This document shows positions 55,999-64,000 of a stretch of DNA of 64,000 nucleotides, piece by piece (the stretch's first letter is position 1; each line of letters starts with the position of its first letter). The notes beneath the pieces were generated by a model. The model saw only the letters and a list, made by a program, of their open reading frames with translations. It ran no database searches and was not told the origin of the DNA. The stretch comes from Candidatus Spongiihabitans thiooxidans (lineage in GTDB: Bacteria; Pseudomonadota; Gammaproteobacteria; Arenicellales; Poriferihabitantaceae), in NCBI GenBank assembly GCA_001543005.1, contig LFLB01000008.1:1-64000 (forward strand). Reading direction: 5' to 3'. The position numbers and the translations under genes are program-made.

Positions 55999-56939
55999 TA
56001 CTGGCACGCCTCCAAAATTTCTTTTGCGCGCTCGCAATCCATAAAAATCTGGCTTTTTAATGCTTCGAACGATTCGAACTTTTTCTCATCACGTATCTTT
56101 GCGACAAATTCCACACAGATTCGATTGCCGTATATCTGCTCATTAAAATCAAAAAGGTGGACTTCCAATAGCGTTTTCATGCCATCAACAGTTGGGCGTA
56201 TTCCTAAATTTGCAACGCCCTTAATCTGAGCGTGAACGTGATTATCGTTTAAGCCGCGCACGGTTACCGCGAAAACACCGGTCATGGGAATTTTACGATT
56301 TATCGCAATATTTGCGGTCGGGAAACCCCATTCCCGACCTCGTTTATCGCCATGTATGATCCGCCCCACCATTGCGAATTTTCTTCCCAACAACACATCA
56401 ACCTGGTCAAAGCGCCCGGCGCTAAGGGCTTCGCATATTCTAGTGCTACTGACACGGCGATGGCCAACATTAATTGTTTCAAAACGCCCAACTTCAAATC
56501 CATTGTTGAGGCCGGCCTGTTTCAAAATCTGATAATCACCCTTTCTGTCCTTGCCAAACTTGAAGTCATCGCCAATTGAAATATATTTTGCCTTCAGCCC
56601 GTCTATCAAATACGTTTGTATGAAATTCTCAGCGCTTGTTTGGGCCAGCATCTTGTTAAACGGTATTGCCAGCATCAAACTTACCCCTTGATCGCGCAAC
56701 GCAAAATACTGACTGCTAATTGTAGTCAATCGCGGCGGTGCATCTTGCTTTCTAAAATATTCTTCTGGATTGGGTGCAAACGTCATCACCACGGCGGGCA
56801 AGCCCATTTTTTTCCCGACCTCGACTAACTGCTTTAATATTTTTTGATGGCCGATATGCACAGCATCAAATTTTCCGATTGTCAGTACACAACCAGAATT
56901 GGGTATTAACCTGGAATTTATTGAGCGCCCCAGTTTCAT
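55998..56939 (-). CDS. ribF: Bifunctional riboflavin kinase/FAD synthetase
   Basis: The 313-residue enzyme makes FMN and then FAD. The N-terminal nucleotidyltransferase domain has TIGKFDAVHIGHQKIL (Phe-Asp in place of the common Phe-Asp/Gly-Val variant) and DDFKFGKDRKGD. The C-terminal riboflavin kinase domain has HGDKRGREWGFPTANI. It is directly coupled to lspA and preceded by a 14-bp triple repeat that covers its start codon. Confidence 0.95.
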   Translation of the reverse strand: MKLGRSINSRLIPNSGCVLTIGKFDAVHIGHQKILKQLVEVGKKMGLPAVVMTFAPNPEEYFRKQDAPPRLTTISSQYFALRDQGVSLMLAIPFNKMLAQTSAENFIQTYLIDGLKAKYISIGDDFKFGKDRKGDYQILKQAGLNNGFEVGRFETINVGHRRVSSTRICEALSAGRFDQVDVLLGRKFAMVGRIIHGDKRGREWGFPTANIAINRKIPMTGVFAVTVRGLNDNHVHAQIKGVANLGIRPTVDGMKTLLEVHLFDFNEQIYGNRICVEFVAKIRDEKKFESFEALKSQIFMDCERAKEILEACQ

Positions 56940-56973
56940 TATTGCAGCTTCATTATTGCCGTTTCATTATTGA
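56932..56973. repeat. 14-bp tandem repeat, three units (murJ end / ribF start)
   Basis: Units agtttcattattgc, agcttcattattgc and cgtttcattattga run head to tail. They span the junction so that one unit includes the ribF start codon and another the murJ stop. Confidence 0.85.
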
Positions 56974-58535
56974 TTTGTATCTTTTGCCAACCATAAGTTT
57001 CGGGGCTTAATCCCCATTAAAAACAAAGATCCAAAATATACGGTCGCACCCAATAATAAAAGCATACTCAATTTTAACGCTCTGCTCCAAACTGAAATTT
57101 CCAACCACGCACTGCCGTCACCCATAAACCACCATAGTGCTGCCCCCATAAAGCTCGAACCCAACAATACTTTAAGCAAAAACATCAGCCACCCTGGCTC
57201 AGCCACTAATACTTTCTCTCGTCGCAATAAAACATACAACATTACCGCATTACACACTGCGGAAATTGTTGTGGCTAACGCCAGTCCGACATGCTTTAGA
57301 GGCGTTATCAATAATAAACAAAACACAATATTTACCGCCATGGCAATCATGGCGATTCTAACCGGTGTTTTTGTGTTCTCACGGGCGTAAAAACCGGGCG
57401 CGAGTGCTTTTACCATGACAATAGCGGTCAGGCCGATAGCGTAGGCGATCAAGCTCGCCGCAGTCATATTGATGCCGTTCACAGTGAAGTCGCCATGATA
57501 GTAAATTGTTGAAACCATGGGTTTAGCGAGCACGATCAATCCAACAGTCGCAGGCACGCAGACTAAATATATCCAGCGCAATCCCCAATTCAAGGTGTTA
57601 GAAAAATCAATTGTGGATCGCTGGGCATACTTACGGGATAAGTCAGGTAAAAGCACGGTACTTAATGCAATACCAAACACGCCAACCGGAAACTCCATTA
57701 ACCGATCGGAATAATATAACCAGGAAATACTTCCCGTTACTAAATACGATGCCAGCACCATGTTCACAATCATATTTAATTGCGCTACGGAAACGCCAAA
57801 TATCGCTGGCACCGTTAATCGAAATACTCTCTTTGCGCCCTCTGCCCCAATTTCATCCCCGACCCGTTTAATGATTCTTGGTTTTATAGTGAGCTTTTCC
57901 TTTTTCAAAAATGGCAATTGAAATAGTAGTTGAATCAGTCCCGCTACGAGTACCCCAAAAGATAATGCAATCGGTGAATCGTTAACAATCGGCACTAAAA
58001 TCAAGGCCGCGAAAATCAAACAGATATTTAATAAAACCGGCGTTGCGGCGGGCACCGCGAATCGACCACAAGTATTGAGCATTCCGCCTGCCATGGCCAC
58101 AAATGAGATAAAAAACACATAAGGAAAGGTGATTCGAGTAGCCTGAACTGCCAGATTAAACTTTTCTGTTTGATTAACAAACCCGATGGCCAACACGGAT
58201 ACCAGGCCTTCAGCAAAAACTACTCCTAGCACCGAAACGACCAGCAGAATCAAGCCAAATCGCCCAATCAAAATTTGCAGGAATCTATTGGTGTCAGACT
58301 CAGTATGATTCAGGCGATAATCGGTGAAAACCGGGACAAATGCTACCGAAAATGCGCCTTCCCCAGAGATTCTTCGGAAAAAATTGGGAATACGGAAGGC
58401 CACAAAAAATATGTCGGCAGCGGCCTTGTCTCCGAGAATATTGGCGAATATCACATCCCGAATCAGGCCAGTAATCCGTGACACCAACGTCATAGACCCA
58501 ACAACCGACACAGACTTAATTAATTTGGACGACAT
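56967..58535 (-). CDS. murJ: Lipid II flippase MurJ
   Basis: The 522-residue polytopic membrane protein (about 14 helices) flips lipid II for peptidoglycan assembly. It contains SRITGLIRDVIFANILG, the FRIPNFFRRISGEGAFSVAFVPVF segment and LAPGFYARENTKTPVRIAM, as in MurJ/MviN. ATG 58535 (MSSKLIKS) was chosen; an ATG four codons earlier is also open. It is divergent from rpsT, the classical arrangement. Confidence 0.95.
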   Translation of the reverse strand: MSSKLIKSVSVVGSMTLVSRITGLIRDVIFANILGDKAAADIFFVAFRIPNFFRRISGEGAFSVAFVPVFTDYRLNHTESDTNRFLQILIGRFGLILLVVSVLGVVFAEGLVSVLAIGFVNQTEKFNLAVQATRITFPYVFFISFVAMAGGMLNTCGRFAVPAATPVLLNICLIFAALILVPIVNDSPIALSFGVLVAGLIQLLFQLPFLKKEKLTIKPRIIKRVGDEIGAEGAKRVFRLTVPAIFGVSVAQLNMIVNMVLASYLVTGSISWLYYSDRLMEFPVGVFGIALSTVLLPDLSRKYAQRSTIDFSNTLNWGLRWIYLVCVPATVGLIVLAKPMVSTIYYHGDFTVNGINMTAASLIAYAIGLTAIVMVKALAPGFYARENTKTPVRIAMIAMAVNIVFCLLLITPLKHVGLALATTISAVCNAVMLYVLLRREKVLVAEPGWLMFLLKVLLGSSFMGAALWWFMGDGSAWLEISVWSRALKLSMLLLLGATVYFGSLFLMGIKPRNLWLAKDTNQ

Positions 58536-58552
58536 TTTGCTGCACAATTGCC

Positions 58553-58578
58553 TGATAATATATGTTGATAATATACGT
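58553..58578. repeat. 13-bp tandem duplication upstream of murJ
   Basis: tgataatatatgt (58553-58565) is followed by tgataatatacgt (58566-58578), one mismatch, in the murJ-rpsT divergent promoter region. Confidence 0.85.
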
Positions 58579-58669
58579 TGTCAGACTTGACTTTCGGGCC
58601 AAAATTGACCATATTCCCGCGTCCGTTGTTTGACCCCATTAATTGACTCTAAAAATCTGAGGATAACTG

Positions 58670-58936
58670 TTGGCCAATACACCCCAGGCACGAAAACGCG
58701 CCCGCCAAAATGCGAGACGACGAAGGCATAACATGAGCATTCGCTCATCGCTACGCACATCCATCAAAAAGTTGCTGAAACTGATTGCGGAAAAAAATAA
58801 AGAAGCAGCAAGTACAGCATACCGCGATGCGGTGTCCAGCATTGATAGTGCCGCATCAAAAGGCCTGCACCACAAAACCCGTGCCGCACGTTTGAAAAGT
58901 CGTCTTAACAACCGGTTAAAATCCCTAAACGCATAG
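58670..58936 (+). CDS. rpsT: Ribosomal protein S20
   Basis: The 88-residue basic protein binds 16S rRNA early in 30S assembly (ANTPQARKRARQNARRRRHN start, HHKTRAARLKSRLNNRL end). It begins with TTG preceded by GAGGA. E. coli rpsT also starts with UUG, which takes part in its autoregulation. It is divergent from murJ and convergent with proB. Confidence 0.96.
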   Translation: MANTPQARKRARQNARRRRHNMSIRSSLRTSIKKLLKLIAEKNKEAASTAYRDAVSSIDSAASKGLHHKTRAARLKSRLNNRLKSLNA

Positions 58937-58970
58937 CTCGCATCGTTCACATAATAGTGGTGCATCGGAT

Positions 58971-60095
58971 TCATGCCGTAATTGCAATATTGTCACGGTG
59001 AATTAATTCACTTTCACCACAATACCCCAAGATCGTTTCAATTTTATCGCTGGAGGTGCCAATGATTTTATTGGCCTCATCCGCATTGTAATTCACCAGG
59101 CCGCGCGCGATTTCATTGCCTGCCTGGTCAACACAAATAACAATTTCTCCGCGGGTAAACAACCCGTCCACCGCAGTCACGCCGATCGGCAATAGACTGC
59201 GCCCGGATTCTCTTAATACGCTCACCGCACCGTTATCGAGAACCAGTTTTCCAGTACCACGCAATTGACCTGCCAACCATTGTTTTCTGGCAGCAATTCG
59301 ACCACTGCCCGGCAACAGTGCCGTGCCCAAACCCTCGCCAGCTCGTAAACGCAGCAATATATCCTTTTCCTTGCCCGAAGCGATTATAGTGGTCGCGCCT
59401 GACCCGGATGCCTTTCGAGCCGCTTTGATTTTAGTCAACATGCCGCCACTGCCAGATACACCAGCGCAACCCGCCACTGCCAACAAGTCAGGGTCGTCCG
59501 CTTTTCCATATTGAATAAGATTTACCGGCCCGGAATTTCTGGGGTCGCGCTCACAAAGCCCAACCTGATCGGTAAGCAACACCAGACATTCCGCCTCCAC
59601 CAAATTCGTGGCCAATGCCGCTAACGTGTCATTGTCACCAAACCGTATTTCTTCGTTTACCACCGCATCATTTTCATTAACAATCGGAACCACACCAAGA
59701 TTTAAAAGCTCTCGCAACGTACTTCTTGCGTTTAGATATCGCTGTCTATTCGCCAGATCAGCATGGGTAAGCAGAATCTGTGCAGTCAAAATTTTGTATT
59801 TATCGAAAGCCGCCTGATAACTTTGCATCAACCCCATCTGACCGACAGCCGCGGCGGTTTGCAGTTTATGGACATCGCTGGGGCGATTTATCCAACCCAG
59901 GCGCCGCATACCCTCTCCAATGGAGCCGGATGAAACCAGTACGATATCCACACTCTGTTCTTTCAGTTCTGCGATTTGCCTGACCCATGAATCAATGGCA
60001 GATTGATTAAGACCGGATTGTGAATCGGTTAATAGCGACGTACCGATTTTGACAACCCACCGGGTTGATTCGGTTAGCGCCTTGCGCGATGTCAT
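58971..60095 (-). CDS. proB: Glutamate 5-kinase
   Basis: The 374-residue enzyme phosphorylates glutamate in proline synthesis. The amino-acid-kinase domain (about 1-255) has [21 protein letters not shown] and [12 protein letters not shown]. The C-terminal PUA domain (about 270-370) has the [10 protein letters not shown] and [15 protein letters not shown] segments. ATG 60095 overlaps the obgE stop by four bases. The gene follows rplU-rpmA-obgE in a conserved order. Confidence 0.95.
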   Translation of the reverse strand: MTSRKALTESTRWVVKIGTSLLTDSQSGLNQSAIDSWVRQIAELKEQSVDIVLVSSGSIGEGMRRLGWINRPSDVHKLQTAAAVGQMGLMQSYQAAFDKYKILTAQILLTHADLANRQRYLNARSTLRELLNLGVVPIVNENDAVVNEEIRFGDNDTLAALATNLVEAECLVLLTDQVGLCERDPRNSGPVNLIQYGKADDPDLLAVAGCAGVSGSGGMLTKIKAARKASGSGATTIIASGKEKDILLRLRAGEGLGTALLPGSGRIAARKQWLAGQLRGTGKLVLDNGAVSVLRESGRSLLPIGVTAVDGLFTRGEIVICVDQAGNEIARGLVNYNADEANKIIGTSSDKIETILGYCGESELIHRDNIAITA

Positions 60096-61183
60096 TGTTT
60101 CAACACCTGATCCCATGCGTTGTCTAAATCCTGATCTCCTGACTCGTGATTCTCCAACCCGGTTTTAATTTCCTCATCAATCTGCAATAAACGATTCATT
60201 AAATCGTTAGTCAGCTTATCGCAGCCTTCCCCGGTTACCGCGGATATACGATAAACCTCACCACTATACAACAACTTTTTCTTCAATTCGGATTCAATTT
60301 CTATCGCCATTTCCTGATTGATAGTATCAATCTTGGTTAGTACCAGCCAGCGTTCCTTGTCTGCCAGTGATAGCTCGAAATTGCTCAATTCTCGTTCAAT
60401 CTCTCTCACGCCTTGCTCAAGATCTTTCTGGTCGATAGGCGCTATATCAACTAAATGCAGCAATATTCTGGTGCGTTTTAAATGCTTTAAAAACTGGATG
60501 CCTAACCCGGCTCCCTGAGCCGCGCCTTCAATTAAACCTGGAATGTCGGCAATCACAAAACTGTTGGAATGGCCGATATCCACCACGCCTAATTGCGGAT
60601 GCAAAGTGGTAAACGGATAATCCGCGATCTTGGGTCGGGCATGGGAAACCGCACTTAACAAAGTTGACTTTCCTGCATTGGGCAAGCCCAATAAACCTAC
60701 ATCAGCCAGCACCTTTAATTCCAGTTTCATTAATCGCTCATCTCCCACTTTTCCCGAAGTAGTACGACGCGGCGCACGGTTGGTGCTGGATTTAAAATTT
60801 GCATTGCCTAATCCACGTCTACCACCTTCGGCAACCAGCAAGTGCTCTCCTTCTTTGGTCACATCGCCGATTATCTCATTGGTTTGTGCATCGCTGACAA
60901 TGGTTCCCAGAGGAACGTCGATCAGCAAATCATCACCATTCTTTCCAAATCGGTCTTTTCCCGCACCGCCCTCTCCGCTTTTTGCGCGATACTGTCGAAT
61001 AAACCTGAAATCTGCCAACGTATTCAATCCACTTTTGGCAACCAGGTAAATACTGCCACCATTGCCACCGTTTCCGCCATCAGGGCCGCCCTTTGGACGA
61101 AATTTTTCACGCAGGAAACTCAGACAGCCGTTACCGCCCTTACCGGCGATTACCCTGATTGTCGCTTCATCAACGAATTTCAT
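60092..61183 (-). CDS. obgE: GTPase Obg/CgtA
   Basis: The 363-residue GTPase has the glycine-rich OBG fold (about 1-158, [13 protein letters not shown]...GGDGGNGG style), P-loop GLPNAGKST (about 166-174), DIPGLIEGA and TKID. It monitors 50S assembly and stringent state. ATG 61183 ([11 protein letters not shown]) was chosen because the 12 codons open upstream match the MITE-like element and not Obg. Confidence 0.95.
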   Translation of the reverse strand: MKFVDEATIRVIAGKGGNGCLSFLREKFRPKGGPDGGNGGNGGSIYLVAKSGLNTLADFRFIRQYRAKSGEGGAGKDRFGKNGDDLLIDVPLGTIVSDAQTNEIIGDVTKEGEHLLVAEGGRRGLGNANFKSSTNRAPRRTTSGKVGDERLMKLELKVLADVGLLGLPNAGKSTLLSAVSHARPKIADYPFTTLHPQLGVVDIGHSNSFVIADIPGLIEGAAQGAGLGIQFLKHLKRTRILLHLVDIAPIDQKDLEQGVREIERELSNFELSLADKERWLVLTKIDTINQEMAIEIESELKKKLLYSGEVYRISAVTGEGCDKLTNDLMNRLLQIDEEIKTGLENHESGDQDLDNAWDQVLKQ

Positions 61184-61189
61184 GATTAT

Positions 61190-61357
61190 GAGACCTTTGC
61201 ATAATCCATAAACATCCACTCTAATTCCAATTTTTATACAATTCGAGACCTTTGCATAAGTACCGGAAGTGAGGCTTCAGCCTCGCCCATTGCAAATGGC
61301 GGGACTAAAGTCCCGCTTCCGAGATTGGCGGGTAATCTTGAATTATGCAAAGGTCTC
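61190..61357. mobile_element. MITE-like element with 15-bp inverted ends plus a solo end
   Basis: gagacctttgcataa at 61245-61259 and its inverse ttatgcaaaggtctc at 61343-61357 bound a 113-bp element. Its inside contains two nested palindromes (ggcttcagcc-type and ggactaaagtccc). A further solo end lies at 61190-61204. A disrupted second copy is at 7422-7690. There is no coding capacity. It sits between obgE and rpmA, breaking an otherwise conserved cluster. Confidence 0.75.
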
Positions 61358-61453
61358 ATTATATTTTAAAAAATGTTTAACTATAAACTTTTGTCATCAT
61401 CGCCGCTCTGCGCATCCGTGCGCCCGCGCCATACAGGCCAGCCTTGGCTATAA

Positions 61454-61487
61454 AAAACCCCGCTTTGGTGACAAAGCGGGGTTTTTG
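61454..61487. terminator. Terminator hairpin downstream of rpmA
   Basis: Arms aaaaaccccgctttg and caaagcggggttttt are perfect complements around gtga, giving U-runs in both directions. It follows the rpmA stop on the minus strand, so obgE probably needs its own promoter, possibly within or beside the MITE-like element. Confidence 0.9.
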
Positions 61488-61512
61488 TGTTTCATTATTT
61501 CCTGAATTTAAC

Positions 61513-61764
61513 TCAGACGATACTGATTGTTCTGCGCTTTTTCGGGCCTTTGATTTCAAATAACACTTTGCCTGGCGCGGTTGCGAACAATGTGAAATCT
61601 TTTCCGAGACGGGTGTGTTTTCCTGGATGAAAAGAACTACCGCGTTGTCTTACAATAATATTTCCTGCAACAACCTGTTGACCGCCGAACTTCTTAACGC
61701 CAAGCCGTTTGGATGCAGAGTCTCGACCGTTTCTGGAACTACCGCCTGCTTTTTTATGTGCCAT
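61513..61764 (-). CDS. rpmA: Ribosomal protein L27
   Basis: The 83-residue protein starts [20 protein letters not shown], the flexible N-terminus that reaches the peptidyl transferase centre, and contains the [12 protein letters not shown] segment. It lies 48 bp downstream of rplU, as usual. Confidence 0.97.
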   Translation of the reverse strand: MAHKKAGGSSRNGRDSASKRLGVKKFGGQQVVAGNIIVRQRGSSFHPGKHTRLGKDFTLFATAPGKVLFEIKGPKKRRTISIV

Positions 61765-61812
61765 TAAGACGCCTCTATCATTTTTTGGTTGAGTATCGGA
61801 TAAATAAATCGG

Positions 61813-62433
61813 CTATTTAGCCAGTTTATTCGCTTGTTGAACCCACTTTTCCCGCTCAATCCTGCCTTTCAAACTCAGCTGTTCATTAATCTGGTCAATT
61901 TTGGCTTGATCAAATCCAGCAATTTGCTTAAACGTGGTTATCTCAAGGGAGAGTAATTTTTTCTCGATCACTGGACCAATACCATTTATCCGGGTTAGGT
62001 CATCACCCATATTGTCGTCCTTCGTCGTTTTATTGCCTGCCGTCTTGGTCTTCTTGGCGGTGTTCTTGGCCACGCTCTTGCCAGCAGTCGTTTTCTTTTC
62101 AGAAGTTGATGCGCGAGAAGACTCGACGCCACCTATCTTCGTAATTTCGATCTCTGTGAATGATTGACGATGTCCCTGGGTACGACGATAGTTTTTACGT
62201 CGTTTCATTTTGAAAACCTTGATTTTCCTGGCTCGGCCATGGGACAGTACTGTCGCGATGACCGGGCTTTCAAGCACTGGCGATCCAACGGTGACCTGGT
62301 CGCCGTCCGCTATCATCAACACGCGCTCCAGATTAACCGAATCTCCCTCCGCAACAGCTAATTTTTCTACCTTTAACTTATCACCAATAGCAACTTTATA
62401 TTGTTTGCCGCCTGTTTCGATTACTGCATACAT
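61813..62433 (-). CDS. rplU: Ribosomal protein L21 with C-terminal helix-hairpin-helix extension
   Basis: The 206-residue protein is twice the normal length. Residues 1-102 are a complete L21 ([14 protein letters not shown] start, [17 protein letters not shown]-binding region). A Lys/Thr/Ala-rich linker (103-141) follows. A helix-hairpin-helix domain (about 142-206) has [15 protein letters not shown] and FKQIAGFDQ. Similar L21 tails are known in some proteobacteria. The extension may add RNA or DNA contact, but its role is unknown. Confidence 0.93.
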   Translation of the reverse strand: MYAVIETGGKQYKVAIGDKLKVEKLAVAEGDSVNLERVLMIADGDQVTVGSPVLESPVIATVLSHGRARKIKVFKMKRRKNYRRTQGHRQSFTEIEITKIGGVESSRASTSEKKTTAGKSVAKNTAKKTKTAGNKTTKDDNMGDDLTRINGIGPVIEKKLLSLEITTFKQIAGFDQAKIDQINEQLSLKGRIEREKWVQQANKLAK

Positions 62434-62486
62434 TGTATAAATTCTTCAATTGTTTATTCTATTCGCCACCGGATCAAATTTAGTCA

Positions 62487-62538
62487 AATACCTGAACCCA
62501 ATACTTGAACCCAATACTTAAACCCAATACTTACACCC
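62487..62538. repeat. 13-bp tandem repeat, four units, upstream of rplU
   Basis: Units aatacctgaaccc, aatacttgaaccc, aatacttaaaccc and aatacttacaccc run without gap from 62487 to 62538, about 50-100 bp upstream of the rplU start, so within its likely promoter region. The rest of 62434-62918 has no gene. Confidence 0.9.
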
Positions 62539-62918
62539 AATCGATCATTTCCCGCCTTAATGTCCACCTATCCACTGGCAGAAGGCATGAGGATATTTAC
62601 GGGGAAATTACCGACTTTACAAGGACGCGGGATTCTAGCCGTCTAAAGCCTTGCCGTCAAATACAATTGCCTGGAGAGATCGCCTGCCTGAGGGATTGCC
62701 ATAAAATCAGGCAATCTAAGTGCGTTGTTGATAATACCTATCGGTGTTTCCAATCCCGTTATGAGGTCAATAGGTATTGTAGCAAGTACGGCAGTCGGCT
62801 TACCTAACGAACAACAAATACCGAGCAGGATCGTAGCCTTCGGGCAAATGCCGGGAAACGACCGCTTGCGCCGCGCTGATGATACTTAACACATGCAACC
62901 CGACCAAACTGTTGTTAG

Positions 62919-64000
62919 CTATGGCTGCTCGCCATCAGCGGGCGCGAGCGCTTGGGTAGATCGGCGGCTGGCTCGGAACTGCGCCAGTATAACGGGTGCG
63001 GCAAACCCCAGGGCCGCCACATCGCTCTCCCAGCTGGGCGCCACCATCATCAACCCAGCGAAACCCATAAGGAAACGCCAACCAGCGTTCAACGGGGCGA
63101 CAAAGTACCCGGAGACCGCGGTCGCGATGGCGAAGATGCCAATGGCACAGGTCAGCGAGACCTGGACAAACGAAAACCAGGTGAAGTATTCCGGTATGAC
63201 GATCAGCATGGTCGGTGCATAAACGAAGACCATCGGCACCATCAGTTTACCAATGCCGAGACTAAACGCCGAGACCCCGGTACGGAACGGGTTGGCGCCG
63301 GCGATTCCAGCGGCGGCGTAGGCCGAGGCGCAGACCGGCGGCGTGATCTCGGAAATGACGCCGTAGTAGAGCACGAACATGTGTGTCGCCAGCACTGGCA
63401 CGCCCAATTCCGACAACGCCGGCTGGGCAACCGAAACCAGCATGATGTAGAGTGCCGTGGTCGGCAGGCCGGCACCCATCAGGATGCATGCGATGGCGAT
63501 CAGGAGTAGCGACAGGAACTGTTGGATGGAGGCTTGCGCAAACACCTCAAGCGGAATCCATCCGATTACCGCGTATAAAACTTCGGCCATGTCGCGGGCA
63601 CTGGTGGTCACCATGAAGCCGAGGCGAAAGGCGATGCCGGTGGTGTTGATGACGCCGACCACGATGCCGACAGCGGCGCAGGCGGCACCAACGGCCAGTG
63701 CGTATTGAACGCCGACATGAAAACTGTCGAACAGGGCTCTGATACCATGGCGTTGGCCCTTGTGCATGAGGCTGAGGATTAGCAATCCGCCAAAAATGCT
63801 GCCTATAACCGGCGAGAAGGCGCCGTTCGACACCCGCCACAAAATGAATGTCATCATGGCGGCAGGCAAGATCAGGGTCATCGGTTTCTGGTACGACGAA
63901 AAGCCAACGATGATGCAGAAAGTCAACCCCATGAAGGCGGCCATGTTCGGCGAATAACCGCTAAACAGTGTGATCAGCAGCGCTATCAGCGGCATGACCG
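62919..64000 (-). CDS. TRAP transporter permease, fused DctQM type (C-terminal part)
   Basis: The gene runs off the window end; at least 360 C-terminal residues are present. Multiple membrane helices with MGAGLPTTALYIMLVSVAQPALSELG, the VLYYGVISEITPPVCASAYAAAGIAGANP motif region and PMVFVYAPTMLIV match the large subunit of the 4TM/12TM fused TRAP permeases usually served by TAXI-type binding proteins. These use ion gradients to import organic acids or related compounds. The N-terminal part and binding protein lie outside the window. Confidence 0.88.
   Translation of the reverse strand, partial: VMPLIALLITLFSGYSPNMAAFMGLTFCIIVGFSSYQKPMTLILPAAMMTFILWRVSNGAFSPVIGSIFGGLLILSLMHKGQRHGIRALFDSFHVGVQYALAVGAACAAVGIVVGVINTTGIAFRLGFMVTTSARDMAEVLYAVIGWIPLEVFAQASIQQFLSLLLIAIACILMGAGLPTTALYIMLVSVAQPALSELGVPVLATHMFVLYYGVISEITPPVCASAYAAAGIAGANPFRTGVSAFSLGIGKLMVPMVFVYAPTMLIVIPEYFTWFSFVQVSLTCAIGIFAIATAVSGYFVAPLNAGWRFLMGFAGLMMVAPSWESDVAALGFAAPVILAQFRASRRSTQALAPADGEQP

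Overview
The window looks like a chromosome segment of an uncultured gammaproteobacterium outside the Enterobacterales. Typical gammaproteobacterial neighbourhoods are recognisable: rplU-rpmA-obgE-proB, rpsT-murJ-ribF-lspA-ispH, xseB-ispA-dxs, queA-tgt. rpsT even keeps a TTG start as in E. coli. There is no plasmid or phage backbone. The taxon is inferred from gene order and protein features only.

1-7.4 kb (plus strand) carries bolA, a djlA-like co-chaperone, a second-type EF-G, a class II aldolase/adducin-family protein, a CnoX/YbbN-like thioredoxin-TPR protein, an EamA permease whose 5' end appears frameshifted, and a BKACE-type beta-keto acid cleavage enzyme. 7.4-18.4 kb (minus strand) holds two tandem copies of a complete Dpp/Opp-type ABC importer operon (Tat-exported binding protein, two permeases, one fused two-domain ATPase). 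Each copy has a similar hairpin-bearing leader. 18.4-24.8 kb is a large broken surface-protein gene (signal peptide, LRRs, FN3 and putative-Ig repeats, BspA-type repeats, start of an autotransporter barrel) with at least four frame breaks.

25.1-37.5 kb is a defence island directly downstream of a tRNA-Leu. A type I restriction-modification operon (hsdM ... hsdS ... hsdR) is interleaved with a zeta-toxin-like kinase plus a small partner, an Argonaute-SIR2 pair, and two different VapBC modules. A truncated copy of the hsdR start lies between the two VapBC modules. The Argonaute keeps its MID-domain guide-end pocket, seems to lack a PAZ domain, and has lost the first PIWI catalytic Asp. The adjacent SIR2 protein keeps its NAD-binding and catalytic motifs. 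The simplest reading is an abortive-infection NADase system in which a guide-loaded, non-cleaving Argonaute licenses a stand-alone SIR2 effector. Its domain partition differs from the common SIR2-APAZ plus short-pAgo arrangement. This is the most interesting part of the window.

37.8-64 kb is mostly housekeeping: a split Ada alkylation-repair pair, glyA-tgt-queA, dxs-ispA-xseB, parE, hemL, prmB, rpmE, a rhodanese, a DAHP-synthase-like protein, ispH-lspA-ribF-murJ, rpsT, proB-obgE, rpmA-rplU (L21 fused to a helix-hairpin-helix tail) and the C-terminal part of a fused TRAP transporter permease. ileS is missing from its usual place between ribF and lspA.

Three repeat classes recur: REP-like palindromes with a cgttccca core, a 113-bp MITE-like element with 15-bp inverted ends, and, most strikingly, short perfect or near-perfect tandem duplications of 12-15 bp (often exactly 13 bp) at gene ends and in spacers.
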